A stretch of DNA of 55,096 bases. Source: Tulasnella sp. 424. Its lineage: Eukaryota; Basidiomycota; Agaricomycetes; Cantharellales; Tulasnellaceae. The notes below the pieces were generated by a model. That model was not told the DNA's origin and did not search any database. It was given only the letters and a program-made list of their open reading frames with translations. Numbering within the stretch: position 1 is the first letter of the stretch; each line of letters starts with the position of its first letter. Where the stretch lies: contig WSUB01000228.1 in NCBI GenBank assembly GCA_019633425.1, forward strand, positions 1 to 55,096. Reading direction: 5' to 3'. The position numbers were made by a program, and so were the translations under genes. Shown in pieces: positions 9,975 to 19,967 of this stretch.

Positions 9975-11362
9975 GTGGATCCCTACACCAGTAATTTCAG
10001 GATTCGTACCAATTCTGCTCCCCGCGTCTCGTATCTCCCTGAAGATGGGCTGGATAGCGGTACGTTCTATCAGCGTTACGGCGCATTTGCAAAGGAAATA
10101 GATGAGGATATGGCCAAATGAAGGAACATCTTGATGGGTTACTAATCTTTGTGAGTAGGCTGGAATAGCTATCAGCTTTGGCTGACTCTCGATCTTCAAC
10201 TACAGGCTGGTCTCTTTGCGGGCGGTAATTCTGCTTTCCTCGCGCTCACCCTGCCTCTCCTGAGTGCCATCTCGCCGACGATACCAACACTCACTTACTC
10301 CAGAGCAATGCCCTGCGTTTTATTTGGCATTGGGACGGAATAAAGACCCTCCCAAGCAGCCCGACACTCCCCTCCTCCACATTCACACCTTCATAGAACA
10401 CTATCACGACCAACGTTCAATTCTCACTAAGTTTGCCATTCGCGATAATCTCGGCTCTCACCGCAGTCCCGGGTCGCCAGTGGCTGATTTATTATCGCAT
10501 GCGCAGCGGAGGTGGCTCGGATCGTGAACGTTGGGAGCAGCTGAAACGCTACCTAGAAGGGGAGAGCTGGCATTTTCAATTTATTCTAGATGATATTTTA
10601 CCCTGGCTCCTTCAAATAGGCCTCATTATTTTCCGCGTTTCCTTCATCCTCTACATCCATACACTTCGTCCGACGGCGTCCCATATCGTTGGAATCCCAC
10701 CGAACGTCGGTCTAGCAATGGTGTTCTTGAGCGCAATTTGCATTATATGGGACAAATTCTGCCCCTTCCAAAGCTCCCTCTCTCATTTCTTCCTAGGATG
10801 TGCCTCTGCTTTCCGACGTTGTCTCGGGTCTCGCCCGAACGAGGATGAAGAGGGGCAGGCATATCTTCAGGTCACAGCAGTAGAACGTGCCATTTCGACG
10901 TCGGATGATGATCCTACACTTCTCTACGCAGCAGCACATGTCATTACCCTTGGCAGTGAGAGCTCGCTCGGGCAATTATGGAACGATGGCGTATTTCAAA
11001 GACGTATGTTGGAACTGTGCACGACGTCTCGCGAACGGATGTGGAACCTGAAGCTTGGCGATCAAACGAGCACTGTCGCGGGTGCCGCTGCGCGGCTGTT
11101 CCGGGCGGCGCTAGCCCATGTATTTCTCTCGCTGCGGAGTGAGGCACACGCTGAGAGTTTGCATTACTTAACTCAGCTTTGCCAAAGCGACGGCGACACC
11201 TTTTCCATTTGGCTAATTCCAAGCGAAGAGATCCAATACACATCGCCTGCCCTAGCGAGCGGCTCTCGAATTTTCCCTCTTCGGTCCCACATCATTGGCT
11301 ATCACATAAATAGCCTTTCCGGCCATCTTGCCGGTTACTCGGGTCCTCTCGCTGGAGCCGGT
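9975..11362 (+). pseudogene. DUF6535-type membrane protein gene, plus-strand copy 1, broken and truncated
   Basis: Clear paralogue of the intact gene at 15782-19043. The start codon is GTG where the intact copy has ATG (9975-9977). A deletion after DEDMAK (near 10120) and others near 10275 and 10400 shift the frame. A long frame from 10433 then keeps the remaining transmembrane segments and the EEIQYTSPAL region. The intron of exon 1 is still recognisable (GTGAGT near 10151, CTACAG near 10206). At about 11362 the sequence switches abruptly to the 3' spacer of the cupredoxin cassette, so the C-terminal third is absent. Confidence 0.85.
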
Positions 11363-11731
11363 GCAGAGCGTGTAAGTTTTATCTGGGATGGCCGTAGAGC
11401 GCGCCTGGTTGCCTTCTCTTTCTTTATCCGGAGCGAAGTGGAGCTTGTGGTACTCTTCATAAAGCAACGTAGTATTTAGTATGAGTGAGAGGCTGGTGGC
11501 GGGTTGGAAGACATAACCAGCCCCGAGCGACCTAAACCTCCCAGATGTAAACAGACACCGCGAGAGTCCTATCTTCTGAGAGGTATTATATTCTGCGATG
11601 CAATCTGTCAATCGAGCTAGCTTGTCGGATAGGGTACATGGATGTGAAATAGGTAGGTGTGGGTTTTCGCATATCGAAGTCCTTTCGCATATCAAAGTCC
11701 CTTCGCATCATGGATTCTTTTCTCAGTAATC
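11363..11731. other. Cassette copy 4 left part: 3' spacer
   Basis: Matches 8105-8457. It begins at the breakpoint with the broken DUF6535 gene; no F-box coding sequence remains. No gene seen. Confidence 0.55.
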
Positions 11732-12503
11732 TCAGATCATCGCAGCTGCACCGATGAATGCAGCGGCTCCGACCATCCATCCTTTCAGCTCCAGAGCCGA
11801 GGCATCATTCGAACTACTTCCGTATGCGCCCGATGACGTCGATCCCGTCGTCGATGCAGCGGCGGCAGCAGCCGAGGACGAGCTGCCAGTGTTGGCGTTA
11901 GAGGATTTGCCCATCGCGGCTGCTTGGAACTGTGACGATATCCTCAGCGTCGGAAGAATAGTTGGCGACGCATGTTCGCAGTGTTACTTACGGCAGTAAA
12001 ACTCTGTGCTGTGGTTGGGTTGGCCGCGAAAACCATTCCACCTTGGCAGTGTCCGACCTGTTCACAGTAGACCCAGATAGGGTCGGTCTGGGGGCCACAA
12101 AAGGCATGGTCAAATGGACGTTCGGTAAGATGAAGGGCGGCTTAGACATACCGAATTGACCATGACATCGTAAGTTGGTCCTCCCGACTGGAGCTGGGTT
12201 GCCATCCTGCGTCAAAGCTTCCGTCAATACCTGGAACAGGTACACTTGAAACCAAAAGGAAATTTCGACGTACAGCCCCGAGTTGAATCCACCTGCCATT
12301 GGGGTACAGGGTGCAGCGAATGTACTTTGAGTAACCGAGTGACTGGGAGGACCAAAAACGAAGTGAAGGGTATCTCCAACGGCAGCAGTGACCTGGCTTG
12401 GAGTAAAGACGATACCAGCCGATCCACCGACGGTAATGTTCCAGACTGCGGCTTGAGCCAGAGGAATGGTAGCAAAGGCCGCGAGGATGTGTTTGGCGTG
12501 CAT
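11732..12503 (-). CDS. Cupredoxin cell-surface protein, copy 4
   Basis: Four exons: 12274-12503, 12152-12206, 11992-12087 and 11732-11929 (192 aa), all with GT-AG introns. The signal peptide ends LAQA. Ligands are in PPSHSVTQ, WVYC, VGHC and GGM. The C-terminal Ser/Ala-rich linker and GPI-like hydrophobic tail (GWMVGAAAFIGAAAMI) are present. It combines the exon 1-2 type of copy 2 (GPPSHS; long exon 2 with ATQL) with the exon 3 type of copies 1 and 3 (WVYCEQVGHCQGG), which suggests gene conversion or unequal exchange. It sits right of a broken DUF6535 gene and left of a Gag-like gene. Confidence 0.88.
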
Positions 12504-12577
12504 AATGGATTCGTGCGTTGAGGTCGTGCAAGGCAAAGGGGAGATGTCGTAAAGCAGGCGGGATCGTAAGACCGCAT

Positions 12578-12583
12578 TTTATA
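12578..12583 (-). promoter_or_regulatory. TATA box of cupredoxin copy 4
   Basis: TATAAA on the minus strand, 80 bp upstream of the start codon. Confidence 0.65.
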
Positions 12584-13805
12584 CTCGTTCCTCTCTTTTA
12601 GCTCCCTGAACACGGGCGGTTTCAGGTCGTTCCCGTTGCTTGCACCCGAGTATAGAAATAGAACAATCTCCGTTAAATTAGCTCCGCATCTGACGACTTC
12701 GATGCACCCATCCACCATCCAAACAACCGGCTTGTCAGTGATCGGTCAACACCCGAGGCACACCCAGCATCGTTTCGGACCTTGACTAAGGCAAAGTCAT
12801 GTTGTATTCAAATTCGAATCTCGCAAATATGATTGGATCGTCCGTTGGGGGAGATTGATACACCCTGCCGCGCCCGGCAACTCAACCCAAACGACGTCAC
12901 GCAGCCCTGCCCAAAACGGGCATATTCATCAGGGCCCGACAGACAAAAGCGTAAAGGGTATGTCGGAGCCAATAGCGATCTCTCGATCACTCTGCGCGAT
13001 TTTACTCGGAGACTGCGGAGTGGCTTTCGGGGAAGACGTATCCGAGGTGGCCTGGGACGAACACGGACAAGGCTGTGCAGGGTGGTACGAGGTTGTCCGG
13101 CAACTACCCTCCAAAAATAAACTGAATGCAGATAGGAAGCGGGGTTACGGCAAGGTTTTCTGACAAAGATTATCCTGTGCTTGGCACTTTTTTGCGCAGT
13201 AAGGGTCAGGAAGCCGAAGACTGATCGAGTACGGCACAAATGTGGCTTGTTCCGAGGCGGTGCGGCCTTGGCACCGTTGATCGAGCGCTCTGTAATGGGA
13301 CTAGATGCCGATACTATGCCGAGATTTCTGTTCTGAAGTCGGGTGGAACGGATTTGAGGAGGCGGCAGAGGCTGAGTCGAAACAGGTGATGGTCCCTGGG
13401 CGAGCGCTCAGCCCAAACCACCGCCCGGTAAATCTTCCGCCACTCACAAGGTGGTTGCATCTAAACAGTGACCATTCAAACCCGGGACACCTTATGAGAC
13501 TCTCGGGACCGAGCCAATGCTGAATTGAGCTATATTTAGCTATATTGACGCGTAACTGGAACGCGAAGTCGATACGAGGGAAGTGCATGGGAACTCGTCA
13601 CAACATGTGACGAGACAAAAGGTCCCCATCTCACGCGCATGTCCGTTCCGCCGAGCCTTTGGCTCAGGCTCGCCTGACTCCCGTAACCCCTCCCACCGCG
13701 CACAGTTCCCGACTCGTCAAATTTAGATAGACATAAAAACAGGAAATTGCCGTTAGCGCCCTTATCATTGCCCACGCCTCCTGTTCCAGTACCCCGACAT
13801 CCCCG
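12584..13805. other. Upstream block of cupredoxin copy 4 and Gag-like gene leader
   Basis: 12600-13260 repeats the upstream block seen at 9150-9790. About 13260-13400 also resembles 15510-15630, the region before the intact DUF6535 gene, so it probably once lay directly before such a gene. The rest is unique and non-coding as far as can be seen. Confidence 0.5.
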
Positions 13806-14759
13806 ATGTCAACCACACTACTGCATCGCGATGGATCCACCATTCTAGTCGATATCTTTAAGGGTGCCAGTTGGGAGGAGTGCGATCAATTTATACGGGC
13901 GATCCGTATTTCCGCATTCAAGGAGGGCAAACAACGGGACATGGCTTGGGTGGCAGACTTTGCTGCCCTCCATTTCTCGCAAGTAGCGCTTTCCTGGCAC
14001 TCTCGACTTCCTCAAGATGTTAGACAGGACTGGTCCAAGCTGGAGACCGCACTTCTCGATAGGTGGTCTCCTCCAGAAGGCATCGATGGGTAGGTTTGAG
14101 GTTTATTTAAGAATTGTTTGGGAGTATTGGCTGAGTGTATGGCAGGCCACAGATAGAACCGACACCCGCGGCTGCACCTCTATCGCACCCGAGCAACAAC
14201 CTGAAAGTCGAACCCCCACTTCAGGGCGTTCTCAAGGTTCTTCCCAGTGGATCAAACGAGCACTTCTATGTTCAATTTTATCGTAATATTTGCCAACTCA
14301 CGCGGAACGCAAAAGAGGCTCTGCATGTTCGCTGCAACGTTAACTCTTTGGGTGGGACTGCCCTTTTGGAACGAATTGTGAGCTTCCAAAAATGACGTGT
14401 TCATCGATAAGATATATCAGATCGCTTATGGAGGCAATATAGGATAATCCCTCTCATTCGTGGCTTGGTGTTGGATGGTGGAAGCCAATGGCTGGGGTGG
14501 GAAGAACCTCCACATTGGCAGAGTACGCCCGGTATCTTACTCCCCACAGTATACTTACTATTGGTTATTACCTAGATACTCTAGCATCCTGATAGTGGAC
14601 TCCGATGAATTGAAACCTTCTTGGGCAACGACTCGATCTTGGCAAATCATGACATGTACGGTCTCTGCTAACGGAGAGATCCGTCCTATTTGGAGAATCG
14701 GAACCGACAGTAAGCTCTGCACAAGTTTAACCTTAACTTCCGAAGTATCCGAGGAATAA
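13806..14759 (+). CDS. Gag-like protein (retrotransposon-gag-related), possibly domesticated
   Basis: Exon 1 (13806-14089) encodes a helical region with the pattern of a retroelement capsid domain: GASWEECDQFIRAIR, then MAWVADFAALHFSQVALSWH, then DWSKLETALLDRW. Exon 2 (14146-14377) joins in frame after a GT-AG intron and reads through GSNEHFYVQFYRNICQ and CNVNSLGGTALLERI. A third exon probably starts at 14443. The last exon, from about 14530, encodes the block SWQIMTCTVSANGEIRPIW and stops at 14759. The join between exon 3 and the last exon is not resolved. No protease, RT or integrase follows, so this is not an intact retroelement. Similar stand-alone genes occur in agarics, as I recall. A truncated relative is at 5590-6085. 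Confidence 0.55.
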
Positions 14760-15781
14760 TCTCTGCTGGATGAACAGGAAGTACACTCTCTGTATTTGTC
14801 TCTTTTCCCAATCTCCGCCTTGTCGCAGATACAGAAACCTTCTCCAGGTTTTTCAAGGATGATGAAAGAGCGGTACGGAATCAAGCTTCCCTATGGCCTC
14901 GGAGCTGATCCTATGATTTTTAGACTTTGATTATCGAGCCTATTGACTAATTTCACGGAACTCCTTTATCCGGTGGGTAGGTGGATGCACTGTCGACTCA
15001 ATCTTCCTACCTTTGATACTCGAACTAAGCGAATTGGCGCGGACATCACAGTCAACCAACTCCAAACTATCCTACCCGCGTACCTTACCGGTACCTTCGC
15101 TGGACTCTCGGCTCGAGAGCCCGGCAACTTCTTCTTGCTGCTTTCACATTGCCCCCCAACATCATCTGATTGATACTGAATTCCCTCTTGAAGTCTCTTT
15201 GTAATCGTCTATGAGAAGGTTTAGCTGTAATGGAATTGCTTCTGCATCAGTTGGAGTAATTTCGAAGCATAAGAGAACATACGACGCTCGAGTTTAGCGT
15301 CGAAAGGAAATCATGTTAAACGGAGATCGAAGCCCTGCCTTTTGAACGTCCTTGTTGTACTCAGGTGTGCTTTGGTAATATTCAGATGGTCTTGGCGGAT
15401 GCCGAGAGGAATCATCCGCCCTGAAATGACTGAGCAAGCCGACGAGAGATCTAGGATAGCACGGTGGGCTTGTTCCGAATGTATATATACATAGGCAGGG
15501 CGGAGCGGCCTTAGCACCATTAATCATTTGCTCTCCAATGGTAAAAGATCCCGAAAGTATGCCGAAGTTTTAGTGTTAAACTTTAGTGGAGAAGGCGAGG
15601 CAGAGGCGTCCTCAGGTCGGGTTGTCCGCGTAGAAAACGAGCTTTACCACGGCCATATCCAAGCCAGGGTCCGGGAATTACGTTGTCAACCGGTGCTCCC
15701 AATCCGCATCCCACACTAGGCTCTTTTGCTCTCTCATAAAACTCGGGAAGCTACCTCTTCGCTCCTTTGGCAATTGGCATT
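14760..15781. other. Spacer between the Gag-like gene and the DUF6535 gene
   Basis: The first 250 bp match the sequence right of the Gag-like remnant at 5840-6090. 15510-15630 resembles 13260-13400 and is probably promoter of the DUF6535 gene. Short open frames exist (for example 14943-15173), but none has recognisable features. Confidence 0.45.
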
Positions 15782-18700
15782 ATGGATCCCCTCACCGGCA
15801 ACCTCATAATTCGGACCAATTCCGATCCACGCATCTCTTATCTCCCAGAAGCTGAAGCTGGACTGGATAGCGGCATGTTCTATCAGCGCTACGACGTGTT
15901 GGCAGAAGAAATAGACGAGGATATGGCAAAGGGGTTGAAAGAACATCTTGACGGGTTGTTAATCTTCGTGGGTGGCCTGGAATGGCTGTACATAAGCGTT
16001 TTGGCTGACTGTCATTCTTTAACGGCAGGCCGGTCTCTTCGCGGGCGTTAACTCTGCTTTCCTCGCACTCACCCTACCTCTCCTGAGCGCCGATCCCGTT
16101 GACGATACCAACACTCTATTACTTCAGAACAATGCCCTTCTTCTTTATTTGGCATTGGGCCGGAATGATACCCTCCCAAGCAGCCCGACGCTCCCCTCCT
16201 CCACATTCACACCTTCGTATAACATTATCACGATCAACGTTCTATTCTCACTAAGCTTGGCATTTGCGTTGATCTCGGCTTTCGTTGCGGTCTTGGGCCG
16301 CCAGTGGCTGATTTATTATCGCATGCGCAGCGGAGGTGGCCCGGATCGCGAACGTTGGGAGCAGCTGAAACGCTACCTAGGAGCAGAGAGATGGCATCTC
16401 CAATTCATTCTAGATGACATTTTACCCTCGCTCCTTCAAATTGGCCTCATCATTTTCTGCGTTTCCTTCATCCTCTACATCCATATGCTTCATCCGACGG
16501 CGTCCCATATCGTTGGGATTCCGCTGTACGTCGGTCTGGCAATGGTGTTCTTGAGCGCAATCTGCATTCTATGGGACAAATTCTGCCCCTTCCAAAGTCC
16601 CCTCTCTCATTTCTTCCTAGGATGTGCCTCTGCTTTCCGGCGTTGTCTCGGGTCTCGCCCGAACGAGGATGAAGAGGGGCAAGTACATCTTCAGGTCACT
16701 GCAGTAGAACGAGCCATTTCAACGTCCGATGATGATCTTACACTTCTCTACGCAGCAGCGCATGTCATCACCCTTGACAGTGGAAGCTCGCTCGGGCAAC
16801 TATGGAACGATGGCGTATTTCAAAGACGTATGTTGGAACTGTGCACGAGGTCTCGCGAACGTATGTCGCACCTGAAACTTCGCGATCAAACGAGCACTGT
16901 TGCGGGTGCAGCTGCGCGGTTGTTCCGGGCGGCGCTGGCCCACGTCTTTCTCTCGCTGCGGAATGAAGCCACGGCTGAGAGTTTGCATTCCTTGACTAAG
17001 CTTTGTCAAAGCGACGGCGACACTTTCTCCATCTGGTTAATTCCAACTGAAGAGATTCAACATACATCGCCCGCTCTAGTGCGAGCGTCCCTTGCATTTT
17101 CCCTCCTTCGGTCCCACGTCATTGCCTATCACATAAATAGCCTGTCCGGCTATCTTGCAAGTTACTCGGATCCTCTCGCCGGAGCGGGTTGGGATTCCCT
17201 GGCCCTCATGGCACTAGCCATTAACTTGCTTGTACCCGACGGACAGAGTCCTAAAAAGCCAGATCATTATGTCCAGCTCGATCGTCTGAAACAAGTGTAC
17301 TCTGGGTACGTGGTTTGAAGGGAGTTCTTCAACAAGTACAGTCGGACCCCCCAATAATGCATAGGTTTGGTGGACAGGTCTGGCTATGCATTATGTCGGG
17401 CAATGCATTACGACAGACTTCGATAAAATTACGGGCTTATAGGCCATTTTATATAATAGCCTGTCACCTTAGATTGTGCTTTAGTATGCCAGGCCAAGAG
17501 ATTGAGTCTCTGGAGCAGCTCGGGGATGAGCTTCAATGCCTCCCGGAATGCTGGTCCCACCTGCAAGTCAAAAGACACACAAGATAGTATGCAGCAATTT
17601 CTCCTTGGTTGAGCTTCGGATTTGCCTGCACAAAATTGAGGATCTAGATGCGGTCATGCAAGGTCATGTTGGATCGGTTCAATGCCGAGCCCTCTGGCTG
17701 TTCCACTGCTCTGGTGAGAGGTCGACAAATACATTTCTTGGGATTTTTCAAAGACTGGGATCACATCAGTCACAGTGATTAGGGAGAGCCTTGGCAGAGA
17801 AGAGGTGGGAGGAGGATATTCAGTTGAGATTTGAAGGGCAAATGTCCATTTTGGGCCATCCTGTAGCCAACCTGTACCAATTTTGTGCCCTGTGATAATG
17901 CATAACCACTTTGTTTCACCCGTCCAAACACCATGCATTATGCATTATCAAGGTTATGCATTATCACTTATAAAATTTCTAACTACCAATGCGGTGGACA
18001 AGATTTCTATGCATTTTGGCGGGCTATGCGTTATTAGGTGTATGCATTATAGGGAGTTTGACTGTATAGCTTTTGACTGTCGACGTTGCAGGGACCCAGA
18101 TGTCACACAGATTACCATTGAAAGCATCGAAAAGGCTATAATTGCTCTTACAGAACGTCGATATGCGGAACAACTAGACTGCGATGTCGTCCTCGTCAAT
18201 ATTCTGCGCAGTGTAACCGAGATAGCATTTAACCAACACCACCCACCACAACTTACAATCGACGGGAAATCCAGATTATCGTTACTCGTGGAGAACCGGT
18301 CTCGGAGCTCGAGTGCTCCCCGCGATTTACGGCTCGTAGCTAGCACAGTACGACGCAGTATTTTCACAATCGTGCAGAATGCTTTCGCCGCGCAGGCTGC
18401 AAGCAGGAAGTGAGAGCTAAGTTGCAGTGTATTTATTAGCACTTCTAACTGATTGAAATTTTAGCTTTTCTATGGATTCGTTTATCTTGCTTGAGAGATT
18501 CTTTGAAGACCTCAAGATGGTTCGTCGAACTGGAGGGGCATTATTTAGGGAGTCTTGTATCGAGGACGATCTAGAGACCCTAAACCTGTTTGCGGCAGTT
18601 ATACAAGAGCTGCAGACCTATGGTTTCGAAGTTACCGAAGCGAGCAGTATTCCACAAATTCGTAGCACGCCCCATCAAGCTTTCGGCGCCATGTTACGCG

Positions 18701-19043
18701 TCTTTAGAGACTTCACGTCCGAAGTCGATCAAACCTATCTCTCGATTCAGGTTGGAGTATTGTTATTGCAGCTCGTTCTATTACTTATCAATGGAATTTT
18801 TCACAGCGAAGAAATTCTCATATACGAGATCCAGAAATTGGTTGGTGTCATTGGCGGAACTCAGCCCCCCCAAAGTCGGGTCTGTCCCCGGCTCGGAAAG
18901 AGGGTAAAACCGGACAGCGCAAATCGAAAGTCTCTTTCAGGCCAAGTGCTCGAGTGAGAGATCTTTTCCTACCTAGACCCGCGGGCAAGACTAGTCAAGA
19001 ACCCACACCCCCCGCGACCACTCCGCCGATTCCAACAGAGTGA
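15782..19043 (+). CDS. DUF6535-type multi-pass membrane protein, plus-strand copy 2 (intact)
   Basis: Five exons: 15782-15967, 16029-17305, 18092-18409, 18465-18750 and 18807-19043, giving 767 aa with every junction in frame. Residues about 32-170 carry the DUF6535 signature: FYQRYDVLAEEIDEDM, then four membrane helices (starting GLFAGVNSAFLALTL, NVLFSLSLAFALISAF, LLQIGLIIFCVSFILYI, VGIPLYVGLAMVFL) with the conserved loop GRQWLIYYRMRSGGG-DRERWEQLKRYLGAERW. A long helical, probably cytosolic part follows and ends RDPEIGWCHWRNS. The tail after that is basic and Pro/Thr-rich, unlike the acidic tail of the minus-strand copies. Intron 2 is 786 bp because a MITE sits in it. The ATG is chosen by homology; function unknown. 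Confidence 0.86.
17339..18064. mobile_element. MITE (Tc1/mariner or pogo type) inside an intron
   Basis: The ends form imperfect inverted repeats: CAGTCGGACCCCCCAATAAT on the left, and CAGTCAAACTCCCTATAATG read inward from the right, both running on into GCATA. TA dinucleotides flank the 726-bp element (17337-17338 and 18065-18066). The sub-terminal regions are full of ATGCATTAT motifs in both orientations. No intact transposase is present. Without the element the host intron would be 60 bp (58 bp without one TA), the normal size for this gene family. Confidence 0.82.
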
Positions 19044-19967
19044 GATACCTTGTCTGAGGGGAAGGAAGGCGACCCTAGCATCCAGAAGTAAACAGAGTAG
19101 CATGTCTGGGGGACATCAGCGAGTATGTGGTGAAGAAGAATGGGATAATCGAAACATCTGAGCGGTGTCCGAAATCATGTCGATTGGCGGCGTGGCAGAA
19201 ATCGCTGTCTATAGCTAGGAGCTTCGAAGACCATCGAAATTTAGCACCGATCTCGCTATGGTAGATTTTTTTTATCACGTAGCTTCCCTCACAATGGATA
19301 ATAGAACCCTTCTATTCTATAAGTTTATCATGGTAGTGGCCTCCTAAAGGTCTGTGACCTTTCCTTCCGTTGGCACAGGGTGGTGTTCCGGAAGTCATAG
19401 TTTCTAGCGGACTCACATTGACGATCCGTCACCCAAGCCTCCTTGCAATCGCTTAAACAAATCAATAAAACCCTTGGCGAGGCCATCATCCCCAGTCCCC
19501 TGATCTTGGTTCCGAGTGTACACTGTCGGATCCGGGTTTGCGCCCACACATTGATTTTGGGTTTAGGACCAGATTGTGTTCGACAGTCCCCATCAATATT
19601 CTCTCTCACCAACAGAACACATAGTTTGTCGCAACTCTTACAACGCCAGCCAAAAAGGCCCTAGTACCTACCTGTCCATCAGGGTCACGCATGCCGTGCG
19701 TTGGCAGAACAACAATTACTCCTCTTCCGAGCCTATATGACCGATTTTCAGGTTAGATTATTGCAAATACGTCTCACTTAATAAGATTCGATTACTATAC
19801 AACGAGACGACGGGACTCGCGAATGCTGCTGACGGGTTCCAATGAGATGCTGCTGTTTGTCAGGCTGAAACACCGCAGGGTCCGAGAAATTGCAATTTCG
19901 ACTACTCGACTCACCCCGCGCCATCTCTCTCACCCCTCCCCCCTCCTTCAGCAAGCCCAAGCTCACC
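19044..19967. other. Intergenic region before ELP3
   Basis: No convincing gene seen on either strand. The last about 60 bp are pyrimidine-rich (CACCCCTCCCCCCTCC), a common feature of fungal promoters and 5' leaders, directly before the ELP3 start. Confidence 0.5.

Noticed and set aside
15767..15781. Upstream TTG start giving five extra residues to the DUF6535 gene
   Set aside because: ATG at 15782 matches the conserved MDP start, and TTG is not a usual start in fungal nuclear genes.
17340..18060. Coding potential inside the 726-bp MITE
   Set aside because: Open frames are short and end in stops; no transposase motif could be recognised.
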